This document shows, piece by piece, positions 25,613 through 36,343 of a stretch of DNA of 64,000 nt. Within the stretch, counting starts at the first letter, position 1. The number at the start of each line of letters is the position of its first letter. The position numbers and the translations under genes were made by a program. The stretch is from NCBI GenBank assembly GCA_008973525.1, contig WACJ01000517.1, forward strand, positions 1,674,001 to 1,738,000. The letters run 5' to 3'. The DNA comes from Stenopsyche tienmushanensis. Lineage: Eukaryota > Arthropoda > Insecta > Trichoptera > Stenopsychidae. The notes beneath the pieces are model-generated. The model was not told the DNA's origin, searched no databases, and was given only the letters and a program-made list of their open reading frames with translations.

Positions 25613-25798
25613 GTCAGAAGCTTTAACTGTAGCTAAATCTGGCCTACATCCAAAAAAAGTTTTGCTATGCATTTGCTATGGTGGGACTGGAAGGGGGTAG
25701 TTTATTATGAGCTACTTCAGCAAGGTGAAACGATCAATTCAACAAAATATTGTTTTTCATTGCGACAACGTCAGGCCTCATGTGTCTTTGCTTGTCAG

Positions 25799-26224
25799 AT
25801 AATAGAAATAATATAATAGAAATACTATATTTTAAAGTCTGAATAGGTGTGATTCGATAGAAAACGAAACGAAACAAAACGTTTAGAAGGTACATAAAAG
25901 TTAAAAAAAAATGGTCTTGAAGTATTTTTTGGAGATGCGCTGCATCCACAGCATCCGTGGACGGCACGTCGCTAATGAAATTCTAGTATTTAAACGGTTG
26001 ATATTTTTGAATTAAATGTATAATGTGGATTAAATTCCGTATTTTTTTTAGGATAAAAGCCTGAGGGTTGAATGAACCAATTAAGATAGGAAAAGGCAAA
26101 AATAAACGGAAAGTCGGTTTTTCAGAGATGAGGATATTTCGCAAGAAAAGGAATAATTCAAATAGCAAAAATGAGCGCGAGGAGAGCGGCTAATTTATGG
26201 CGTTTGGACATTTTTTTAAAGAGG
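25799..26224. other. AT-rich spacer, nothing recognised
   Basis: Low-complexity AT-rich sequence between the mariner copy and the GC-rich island. Confidence 0.55.
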
Positions 26225-26860
26225 AGGAAGTGTTGACAAGTTTTGAAGGGGGGTCGTTTTGAGGGGGCGAGGCTCTAAGGGAGTGCCGCGGGCGGCGCCA
26301 GTAGTGCCGCGACTGCCGTCGCGACCGCCCGCGCCGTTCCGCGCCGTTTTCCGCGAGCGCCGATAGATGGCCACGCGTGCGACGCTCGACCTGCCGACGG
26401 ACGACATGAGCACTTTCGGGCGCGCGAAAAACTTTTCCCATCCGCCGCAGTAGCGACATGCAATTTCGAAACTTTGCGGCTGCGTCGGACGATGGATCAA
26501 CTTTGAAAAGTTACCGCAGAGTGTTTTTGAAATTCGCCCTTAAACTTTTTTGAAATTTCGCGCAGCCCGATCGGATCCGAAAGAAACAAAGTGCCGGTGG
26601 ATCCTTCGACAAAAATATATTAATTGGTGCAAAAGAGCGATATGTGGGGTGAAGAACGGGGTCAGTCGGCACGTTTGTCCTATTTCTATCAGAGAAGTAC
26701 GCATAAGGACCAAAGTCCTGAAGCCGTTACATAACGCCCACCGAGCATGTGGATTCCGTTGCAGTCCAAACGGACCGTCCCGATTTTGGGACCTACGCGA
26801 ACACGAAGGCCGAAACGCATCCCGGACTAAACTTTTGGAAAGATTCAAAAAAAATGTAGA
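26225..26860. promoter_or_regulatory. GC/CpG-rich island upstream of the nicotinic receptor exon
   Basis: 26225-26480 is packed with CpG (GCCGCG, GCGGCG, GCGCGCG runs) in a genome that is otherwise mostly A and T; 26540-26860 remains GC-balanced. It lies about 0.4-1.0 kb upstream of the receptor's first coding exon and most likely holds its promoter and/or 5' UTR. Open frames across it on both strands are expected from composition and resemble no protein. Confidence 0.55.
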
Positions 26861-27267
26861 AACGAGACAGCGTTGAAATCATTCGAGCGCATGTATTTCT
26901 AGACACGAATTAATTTCATAGCGAAAAATTATTTTATATGTATATACAAGAATGCATATATTCGACGAATGATAGTGCTCTTAGATGAATTAAATAAAAA
27001 ACGAAGTAGTGCGACATATATATCCTCATTAGCCGTATTTAGTCCCAAGACTATATAATAAAGTAATTTTAACACTCTTAGTTTGATACGGCCACCGTTG
27101 GCGATCCACGAAAATAAAGCTATATTCTAAATGATGTACATAAAAAAAGTAGTATTAAATGTTGATTTTTAATCGATCATAACAAAATAAAAGGTGTATA
27201 ACGAAATAGTTGATAATCAGTAGAGACGCTTCGCATTCAATAATAGTCGAATCGTTAGTGTTCAGTG

Positions 27268-27552
27268 ATGTGCGAAGTCGAAAGGCAGATGATGAAGACG
27301 GTTCCGGAAAAGCGAAGGGTGCCGTCGAAGTGGTTCGGGTGCTTGGGGTGGTCGCCGACGTTGACGCTGATGTTGCGCATCTGGGTGGTTTGCACCCTCG
27401 CCGTGCAGACGGCCGTGGCCGGCAACCCCGACGCGAAGAGGCTGTACGACGACCTCCTCAGCAACTACAACAAGCTCGTCAGGCCCGTCGTCAACACCAC
27501 CGACGTCCTGAGGGTCTGCATCAAGTTGAAGCTCTCCCAGCTCATCGACGTG
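27268..27552 (+). CDS. Nicotinic acetylcholine receptor alpha subunit, first coding exon (partial gene)
   Basis: 95 codons from ATG 27268 to a GTAAGT donor at 27553, phase 0. Residues 29-52 form a hydrophobic signal peptide ([19 protein letters not shown] then TAVAG). The mature chain starts [20 protein letters not shown] and ends [10 protein letters not shown], the first segment of the extracellular ligand-binding domain of insect alpha-type subunits, with an N-glycosylation site at NTT. The next segment of the family, starting NLKNQI, should be the next exon; I did not find it up to 64000. The exon joins signal peptide and first mature segment, which are often separate exons in insect receptor genes. 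Alpha1-alpha4 type cannot be resolved. A GC-rich upstream island and GC-rich codons mark it as real. Later ATGs at 27289 and 27292 are alternative starts. Confidence 0.93.
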
Positions 27553-28424
27553 GTAAGTTCATAGCAAACTGTACGACGAACAGACAGACATACAATTGAT
27601 TTTATTTAAATCCGCGAATTGGCTCAATTGTATTAAGTCACTTACTATTAGGTTATCCCGAAAGAAATCCATTATGTATTTTTTTATAAGCACCTTTATA
27701 ATTAAACAACTATCTTTTGACCTATCCTGCAAATTTTCTATATACTTTTTATAGGAACTAGTTGATTTCGACTGAAAATAGCGCCTTTTCGATTGAGGAT
27801 TAGGTTTCGTTTGGGCATTTTTAATAACGATAATAAACTTCTGCAGTTAAAAATAAGCCGTGCAGTTCTTAAAAATAAAATGAGATTCATTACATAAAAA
27901 ATAAAGCTGACCACTCACATGAGATTTTATTACAGAGATGAGCATGCGAAAATAATGGATTTCTTTCGGGAGGACCTAATATATGCAAATATATTCATAT
28001 TTTATATTTAAATAATATCAACGCCAAAATCTCTATTGGAGATAAATGGAGATTAGTATTTCAACAACAGCTGAATTTTTATTAAATATAGTGAAATTGT
28101 TTTATGAAATATTATATTTTTGTAGCATATTAATTATTTTTACACATTATGCAAACATAGGTATATTTTTTAAAAATATTTATGAGACATGAATCTGAAC
28201 TTTCATAAAATGAGCTCAAAAACCAATTAAAATATGATCTTAGTTTGTTCCTCAGTTAATAATTTAATTTTCATACAATTTTGCACATTTTAATACCCAA
28301 TACTTCGATAGTCCATTTTCCTTCAAATAGTCAATTTTTGTTCATAAATGTATACTTATTTTAATTGATCACAATGCATTTTTCATATTACTATTTAGAT
28401 TTCCTTAATAATTTAATCGTCTTA
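27553..28424. other. Probable receptor intron 1, start
   Basis: AT-rich non-coding sequence after the splice donor. 27650-27960 begins GGTTATCCCGAAAGAAATCC and ends GGATTTCTTTCGGGAGGACC, an inverted pair about 330 bp apart, suggesting a small decayed DNA transposon. Confidence 0.5.
27648..27975. repeat. Possible MITE with inverted ends
   Basis: CCCGAAAGAAATCCATTAT at about 27657 is matched in inverse by ATAATGGATTTCTTTCGGGA at about 27953. The ~330 bp between them is AT-rich without coding capacity. This arrangement fits a miniature inverted-repeat element inserted in the intron; no clear target duplication beyond AT-rich flanks was seen. Confidence 0.6.
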
Positions 28425-28980
28425 AATTCAGCTTTACATATCGTCCCTACAAATCCACTTATCTCTCAGGACCGCGCAACTTGTATAAAGCTTGTATATC
28501 AACAAACGAACAATGTTTATAGCACACAATGCACAGTATTCGTTCATTTCTTTGTACATTAACAATACAAATTTGTATATATTTTTTTAGTAACAAAATA
28601 ATGCCTTTGTTGAAGTTTGAAATCGATGAATTTGGGTTATCATTATTAGTGGATAAATTTGGGTTATCGACTGCTGCAATCGTATGATGTACGCAAGGCA
28701 CTATTTCCATCTCTGTCTCTCTATGAATTTAATGTAAAGGAGTACTATCTCTATTCAGAAAGAGCACTCTTTTACATTGAGCTCGGAGACAGACAGAGAC
28801 AGAGAGATAACGTGGCGTAGTTTGGGAGACAGAGACGGAGAGCTTCTCCGCATACATCGCACGATTGTATAGATCGTCAGCCCAAGTTTATCGACTAATA
28901 ATGATTTCGATTTCAAGTTTGTTATTTGTTTAGTTGAAGAAATTACCGAATATTGTGTGTCATCGATAGTGTTTATTTAT
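28425..28980. repeat. piggyBac-like MITE family C, composite (inverted pair)
   Basis: 28433-28700 matches the family C consensus in plus orientation (CGTCCCTACAAATCCACTTA, GTATATCAACAAAC, GGGTTATCATTATTAGT) and 28750-28980 matches the opposite orientation, giving a large imperfect inverted repeat. It contains the GA/CT-rich CTCTGTCTCTCT tract typical of the family. Confidence 0.7.
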
Positions 28981-30486
28981 TTAATTGCTTTCTGTTCGTC
29001 GCTGCTTGTTTAATGAGCCTTTGTCCGATTATCATTTCCTTCTAAAGCAAGGAGCGAATGAATCTATTTCTTGTGCATTGTTTATGTATAAAAATGACGT
29101 GGTCTTGTATGCTATCAACAGTGCTTATTTACAATTGAACACCGAATTGAGAAAATCATATAGAAAAAGTCTTTTAGTGTCAATGTAACCACCGAATTAT
29201 CACAATATTGCAAATGTAATATTTCCACAAAGATATCTCTGATTTGTCTTTGTTTGATTTTTGGATTTATTTGTGCGAAATATTCAATTACCGCGTAAAT
29301 ACAATATGTTTACACAAGTCAATAGACATATCGTATGTATCAGATAACTGTATGTGGAGGATGTTGACTGTTTTGAAACATTACTCTTTAGGTTGGCAAC
29401 TGTAAACAGTCCTCATTGTCGTCGGAAATTTTATTTGCTTTTCCCAATACTATGAAGAAAAAAAATGATCTGCAATTGTATGGAATTAAGCGAATTTATA
29501 TGAAAACTTTGAGATACATTTTGTAACACACGAAATGAATGGAATTTAAATATATATATATATATATTTATGAATGAAAATGCCATTAGGGTGGTTTTTC
29601 AACGCGTGCTCTTGACGGCTTGTTGAAGTAACGTTCATTAAAAAATATTCAGATATTAAATGACTTCGATATTGATTATATAACTAGGAAAATATTTGAA
29701 TAGGTGAAATAATATTGAAAATTTCATAATTCTGCAATAAATTGCTTTTTATATAAAATTCCGTTCAATAAGCCATTGATTTCGGTTCAAACCATTAATA
29801 TATTACATATGGGAAGCAATGGAATAATTTCGTTATTAAATGCCGATTTTCGTTAAATATTTTTAGCGCCCAAAATCGATCACCATTGATAAATATTGAG
29901 ATTGTCTGAAATAAATTACATCTAGGAAAACCCAACAGTGAACATTTGTCACGACCTCACACCAGCTATATGTCACAAACTGGGATTTATAGGCAACGTT
30001 CGATGAGCATTTTATTAATTGTTTTTAGGATAAAGGATTTATCTTCCTTCGGCGTTTCCTGTCGTTATGTTTCGGCGTTAATCCATTAAGAAAGAAAACA
30101 ATATGAAAATGATTGATTGCTTATTTGGGAATCATAATTTGCTAAAACACGCGCAGAATTTGCTCGCATAGGACACGGCAACGGTGGAATAGGAATTCCC
30201 AAATAATTATATTAAAATAATGGTTATATAACAAGATTCAGGAAATTGTTTATAGCTTAAGGAACGTTTCTACCTTGGGCTTGGGCCTAATAGTGATCGG
30301 TTTTTAAACATTTTTTTTAATGCAAAAAGTACGGTTGATTTTGCAGCAAAATTTGGTCGATCCCGATAACTTCTAAGAATTTTGAAAATATATAAATATA
30401 TTTACAGCCGACGATGAAAAATAAAATCCCAGTAATCGAACTATTTGGCTCGACTTAATTCGTACTCATCTTCTAATTTAGGATAT
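28981..30486. other. Probable receptor intron; no gene
   Basis: AT-rich sequence with a short (AT)n run near 29551. 29880-30210 is more balanced in composition and unique-looking; it could hold regulatory sites. No exon was recognised. Confidence 0.45.
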
Positions 30487-30615
30487 TAACCCTTAAGAGA
30501 GGATGATCGCAAGGTTGCGAGCGAATTCCAGTAATTCAGAAAGAGCACTTTTGTAGGTTGAGCTTAAAGGGAGATATAGACTGAGAGAGAACGTAGCGCA
30601 GTTCTTTCTTGATTG
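30487..30615 (-). repeat. piggyBac-like MITE family C, truncated copy
   Basis: Begins TTAACCCTTAAGAGAGGATG and continues with GCGAGCGAATTCCAGTAATTCAGAAAGAGC, closely like the left end of the 53206 copy. It breaks off near 30615. Confidence 0.65.
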
Positions 30616-32394
30616 CAGCCCAAAAGAAGAACAGCTGAAAATACTTCCTATTAAAGGAATATATAAAGGGGAAAATATCTATAACTATAATAGAATAAAA
30701 ATATTTTTTCAATAACATATTAATATATACAGCCACATAGTTATATTTTATGTTCTACACATTGCGTTTCTTTAAATGCTTCGCATTGGGGCTGGATGTT
30801 TTTAAGCTCCGGAAAACCTTAAGCTTTCGGAAGAAAGACTTTGAAATGTTGTGTGGCGGATGGAGATTTTTTTAATTGGAGAGCCGCGGAGGGTAGGAAA
30901 TGTGGAGCTATTGTTTCTCTGTAGGTAGGAAAGTAAGTAGGGATTTCGCTGATAAATATAAACAGCAAGAACGCCGTACATGGAGAAAGTTTTGGGCAAT
31001 AAAAATAAATCTTGAGGTCTTTTTTGACCCGTGAATGTTATAATTTACAAGGCATGAATCTCGAGGGAAGCCATAAAAGAATAAGGATTATATTTACAAC
31101 TAGCGTTCCACTTTAGAAAGTCACACGATCATTTTAATTATACATCCTTAGGGATGTTATTTATTATTTAAAAGGGTGTCAAATTTATTATGGCTATATT
31201 TAAGCTATAGGAAATTAGTACAATAATTGCCACCTTAAAAATACGAATTGCAAATCTGGAAGAAGGGACTAAAATCAATCAGTCTTATCAGATCTACCAG
31301 CGATTTAGAGATATTAGAAATTGCGTAAAATATTGTTTGACTTAAATATTTTATTGTCAATCAAATCATTCAAAATAGATTAAATTACGTAGCAAAGATC
31401 ATTCAACGGGCAGCCCTAATTTATTGAAAATTAAAATGGGAACACCAAGATTCATTAAAATGTGAAAACATCTATAAAAAAACATAGCGATTCACCAGTG
31501 AGTCACTGACACTTGACGATTTTTTTATACAAAAAGTTTTAAATATAGAATTTTGATATTAAATATATTGATTAGGCAATCTTTATAAAATATAAAAATA
31601 TTTTTTAAAGCTTGACAAAATATAGCAGTAGGAGTGGGGGTAGCCACGTATGTCGATAGACGAGCGATGATATTCTTCACTATGGAAGTCCTAAGTCTCG
31701 GATAGATGATTTGCAGCAAAACAATTAAACATATTTTTACTTTGTATAATATTGTGTATATAATAGACTATAATTAAGAAGAAATATTAAAAAATAAAAA
31801 AATAGTGAGCGATTGAAAAAAAATTTGTGTTTATACAATTTTTTTTTGTAGTTTTTTGTTCATTAAATAAACATTTTTGAATATTTTTAAATAATTGTAG
31901 TCTATATGATGAAGACGTTTATTATACACATGTCTGTTAAATTTCATAAAGAATACTTATCTAGGGCGCGTGGGAACACTTCCATGAACTTGGAAAAAGT
32001 AGTTTCGAGAAAATCGCGTTTAAAGCTTCTCCTCGTCGGCCTATAACTTTGCGAATTTCAATAACAAAAGTTCTCTTGAAATTATTAAAGCTGAATATGG
32101 AGCCTTGTTAAGTTGTGTAAATGTGTTAAAGCGATTTTTTGAACTTCGAATTAAGACTGGGTTTCCATATTTTTAATTATTTTAATCAGACCCATTTCAC
32201 GAAATAGTTCATACATTCACCTCCTTTGGCGCTTGATATTGAAGATAATATAACTTCTGAGCTTTATTTGTGAACCCTCATCTAATGTTTCAACTGGGTG
32301 AATATATCGAAGGGCGTTTTACGTGGCTATCTTTATAGAAAGTGTGGTCGTTTTTTTAATGACTGAACATTTTTCATTCTAGAGGCGACCATAT
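30616..32394. other. Probable receptor intron; no gene
   Basis: AT-rich non-coding sequence. No recognised repeat or exon. Confidence 0.45.
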
Positions 32395-32830
32395 TGATTT
32401 TACTGGAATAGGCTTTCTGGAGTGCATTGAGTTCAGCTCTTAATTTCCTCGCTAAGGACAATGGCAGACTAGAATGAAGACTTCCATGATGCTGAAGAAG
32501 CGCATCTTGAAATAACTCTTATATTAGCAGTTGTGCATCTTGGGTTTTAAACATTTTAGCCATGCGAAAAAATAGTATTTGGTAACAAGACTTGTTTAGC
32601 AAAAGCCATGGAAACTGTTTGTTGATATGTTATAATATATAGAATTTACAGTTAGAATTAATGACACAGAATACTGCACAATTATTTCTTTGCGAGAAGC
32701 CATCTACTAGAAAAAGCGAAGAAAACTTATTATACTGCTGTAAAAGCGCACTGCTGCTGCGTGAAATGCACCAATGAACATGTCTACAAAGTTTAGATTC
32801 TCATTTACCAATATAGAATCCAATGAATAT
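32395..32830. repeat. Diverged repeat (family A-like 32395-32530, then family D)
   Basis: 32395-32530 shares TTTCCTCGCTAAGG, GAATGAAGACTTCCATGATGC and GCGCATCTTG(A/G) landmarks with family A. 32670-32830 shares TATTTCTTTGCGAGAAGCCAT and ACATGTCTACAAAGTTTAG with 45390-45480 (family D). Both are old. Confidence 0.45.
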
Positions 32831-34299
32831 ATAGGAAAGAATTCATGTTTTTTTAAAATTATATCGATAAAAAATAATATAATTTATGGTCAAAGTAATG
32901 ATATTTTTGAGATATTAAGTCCATTCTGATTCAATTTCAAAGTGCATGATTGGTGTTATATTTGGATCAAATGCGATGCTATCCAATAATAGCTTAATTG
33001 TCTCGACAATATTGCGAAAATGCATATTGGTCCAATTAAAATGACAATTTCCTGCAAGCTTAACGAAATTTTAGATTAATTTTCGCACGTTTAGGTGTTC
33101 GATTCGTGTAACGATAATCGTATCATGCACTTCAATAGTTAATGGCTTTGGATACAATATATACACGTTTGATTTACAGAAAGACAATGATACTTGTCGA
33201 CTACATTGTATCGTCACTTACATTCATTTTATTAAATAATGCAACAGAAATTAAGTGCTTGATAGAAGCATAATATAGTTCCTGTCGATGCGTATATTTA
33301 TAAAGTAACCCTCGTCATTCTGTAGGAATCGCTTGGGAATTATCAAGTTCGAGTTGTAAGTCCATACACAATTTACTCTGTATATATTTATATTTAAGGC
33401 TGTATAGATTATATAGCGATGTAAAGCCTATTTGTAGTTTTGTGAAATGTAAATTTCATACCTGCGTTTGTATTGGACATACATTTGAAAAGCACATGGT
33501 TAAATCATAGAACTTATGATTTGTAGTCCAATAATCTTAATGGAAAATATCGACGATGAAAGGATTTTAAATGTAAAAAAATGCTTTAAAATTCCATAAA
33601 AACAATTAATAATAAAATTTCAAAGTCACTAAAAGCTTATCGATACAAACACATATCAATGTTGTATGCTAAGCTTAATGTTTAAATATTGTCTTCCTCT
33701 TTACTGGAACTATTATCAAGTGATATCACCATGATTTATTTATGCAAAGTAGTGCTAAATTTTTGACATTTAAAATTAGAAGAATATAGAAGCTATTGAG
33801 ACAAGCGAGGGGTCTAAATAATTTTTTGTATCAATTTTATAAGGTAATTTTATTTGCAACTAATTTTCATGCGATTCAATTTACATTTATTGATTGTTCA
33901 ATAAAATTCCTTATGATATCCTCGGATTTCAATATCGGAAGATTAAATCTAGCATTTCTGATGTTATCTCTCAAGCTTAAATTTTTGTCGTCTTGCAATT
34001 TTTTTTTCTGAATGAATTAATTTCCTGACAGTATTGTGAGCAAAACGATCCCAATTGGAATGGGTGTGAGTCCCCAGCATCGGCAGTTTTTATTGCGGAA
34101 GATTAATTAAGAAGATATTCCAAGAAGCTTAAAAAGTTTACGAACTAAAAAACACTAGATTGAAAACTTAATTAAAACAGGCTTCAATTACATTTGCTTC
34201 CAGGCAAACGAATATTGAAAGCAACCTTTCGGAACTTCGTCTCAGATAATCCTATTATATTGTGAAGATGCACTCGGATCAGCAGCCTTCCCTTGCAAA
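32831..34299. other. Probable receptor intron; no gene
   Basis: AT-rich non-coding sequence, nothing recognised. Confidence 0.45.
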
Positions 34300-34610
34300 G
34301 TTAATAATCCAAGTAATGCGGTCGGTGGTGGATGGGCCGATCCGCCGGGATATTATTAAAACAGGATGTGGCCCTCCAGGACGAGGCCGGGGGGCGGGAA
34401 GCAGGAAGTCTTGATGGGACCGGCATCACCATTTTAGAAACTTCGAGGCCAAGGTCTGGAAGAATCCAAAACTACGGATTCGAAGGGACGGTCCGAGTTT
34501 TGGTTCAATTATGCAAACTCCGCGATATAAGTATAGCCACTTGCCGCGATGCTGCCCTATATATTATTTATCCGCGAGCAGAGGGTTAATAATTTCTTCT
34601 CCCCTTTTTT
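34300..34610. other. GC-rich unique island in the intron
   Basis: About 300 bp of clearly GC-richer sequence (GGTGGTGGATGGGCCGATCC, GGGGGGCGGGAAGC) surrounded by AT-rich DNA. The 85-codon plus frame at 34332-34589 resembles no protein. It may be a regulatory element or a fragment of an unrecognised gene. Confidence 0.4.
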
Positions 34611-35157
34611 TTTCGCTTAAGCACCGGGGTGGGGCAGTAAATAATGAAGTATTTTCGAATGTTCTGCTAAGACTTTTTTAAAATTTCATTTGTGCTAATT
34701 CATTCAGCGCCTGTGTTACTCCGCTTGAGGGATGAATAAAAAGTTGGGAGGGCCGGAAGAAAGATCGAGCACTAACTATTCTTGCTCAGTGCGGACAATT
34801 TCCTCATATAAAAATGCTGTTTTGCATAATCAATTTATGAGGACGTGATGGAAATGTTTTTCAGACACTCTAAAAAATATAAAAATCGCTAATATATTAG
34901 CTCGACACAAAAGTTTTGACGTATTTTTATGACAAACACATTTTTTACTTCAACGTTTACATTCTCTCGGGATGATGAAATATGAGCCATTTTTTATAGA
35001 AAAATTAACATAAAATGTAATTTTCACCATTTTCAATAATAATTTTCTCTACATTTTTGGCAAATATAGTGATTTTGTTTTCAAGCAAAACTTTTCGATT
35101 TAATTCCTGATTTATTCCTTATCATTCAAGCAACATGTAGATGTGCACAGTCATGAC

Positions 35158-36343
35158 TAGGGAATCCAGTCCCAAGCTAAAATTTCGATTCTGGGATTTC
35201 GGGATTGCATTAGACCATCCTGGGATCAGTCCCGGGTAGGGAATCCAATCCCGGATCCCGGGATTGGATTCCCGGGATCCCGGGATCCCGAACAGTTTTA
35301 GGTACTTAAGAATCCCGGGATTAGAAAACGTAATCCCGAAAATCGGGAATTTTGCGATTTTTAGTCCGTGTCTCAGCAGAAAAGAATTTTATCAGTCACA
35401 TTGATGGTGTTATACGAAAATGAGGGCTCACGCGATCATCAACTCGAACTAGCATTTAAATATCTGATGACGATACCTCCAACGAGTGTGGAAGCTGAGC
35501 GTGCTGCGTGAGCGTACTGGTCCCGGGATTATCTAATGAAATCCCGAAATCCCGGGATCGAAATTTTGGCTCTGGATTGGATTCCCTAGTCCCGGGATCC
35601 TGGTATCGGGATTTTTAATAATTTAAAAAATTACATTGATAAATTTGATAAAAAAATACTAATAAGTCCATTTGTTTAATATAAAAAATAACTTGAAGGC
35701 GAAAGAATTTTATTTATTTAAGAAAAAATAAAAATAAAATTAAAAAATAGATAAATAAAACACTAAAAAATTCAAATATTATTTTGAAAATATGTCCAAA
35801 TTAACATTAAAGCATCGAGTGTTTCATCATTAGTCTAAACTTGAAAAAATCCCGATTTCCCGACAAATTATTTTTTTCTGTCGCTGCAGATGAATACTTA
35901 TATACTATAATACCTTGATGTGATTCGTAATTATATTACGGAGGAATACAAAAATTCTTAACCCCGTATCTATTTTATTTCATATCGATATTCCCATGAT
36001 TAGAGTCTAGGTGTAGTAAATACATCACCGGTAGGGAAAGGTTGATATAACAATTTGAAAAACATATATGTACTGTATATATGTATACCTAAATTAGACA
36101 GTTACTGCCCCTAGGCGTCGCCTAAGCTCACCAATTAGTAGTTACGCCACTGTTTACAAGCGTCTAGATTTCGGCGGGAATGTATCGATTTAGTAACTGG
36201 TGAGGTGTATGATTTCTGTTAGATAAAAGTTTCAATCCCGAATTTTTCTGGATTACGTTTACTAATCTCGGGATTAGTAAGTACAGAAAACTGTCTGGGA
36301 TCCTGGAATCCCGGTACTCGGGATCCCGGGATTGGGTTCTCTA
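35158..36343 (-). mobile_element. Non-autonomous hAT element, copy 3 (outer, contains a nested hAT)
   Basis: Left end TAGGGAATCC at 35158 and right end GGTTCTCTA at 36343, flanked by GTCATGAC (35150-35157) and GTCATGAT (36344-36351), an 8-bp duplication with one change. Orientation is opposite to copy 2. A second, internally deleted copy (35237-35588) is inserted 79 bp from the left end. Removing it leaves about 826 bp. The dimerisation-domain frame of the outer copy is largely deleted near 35830. Confidence 0.92.
35237..35588 (+). mobile_element. Nested hAT element, 352 bp deletion derivative
   Basis: TAGGGAATCC...GGATTCCCTA with the 8-bp duplication GTCCCGGG on both sides (35229-35236, 35589-35596). 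It is a plus-orientation version of the same family with about two-thirds of the interior removed. A fragment of the dimerisation domain survives (35382-35506: ILSVTLMVLYENEGSRDHQ, PTSVEAERA). Its target is the CCCGGG sub-terminal repeat of the outer copy. Confidence 0.93.

Larger units (their letters stand above)
24285..25798 (+). mobile_element. mariner element (mellifera-type) split by a hAT insertion
   Basis: The left TIR TTAGCTTGTCCCATAAGTTT starts after TA. The transposase frame reads YTVRKIAENLEIPRTSVHNHL, NRSDVWLPHELTDSNKLQR and LVTGDESWILYENI, then is interrupted by the hAT element at 24630-25612. It resumes with AKSGLHPKK-like, WWDWKG-like, LLQQGETINSTKYCF and CDNVRPHVSLLVR, then ends near 25798 without a right TIR. 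The same N-terminal deletion is present as in the 8487 copy. Frameshifts make it dead. Confidence 0.9.

Noticed and set aside
26190..26876. Arg-rich open frames on both strands in the GC-rich island
   Set aside because: High GC lowers stop frequency; frames overlap each other, resemble nothing, and lie upstream of a receptor start, so UTR/promoter is likelier.
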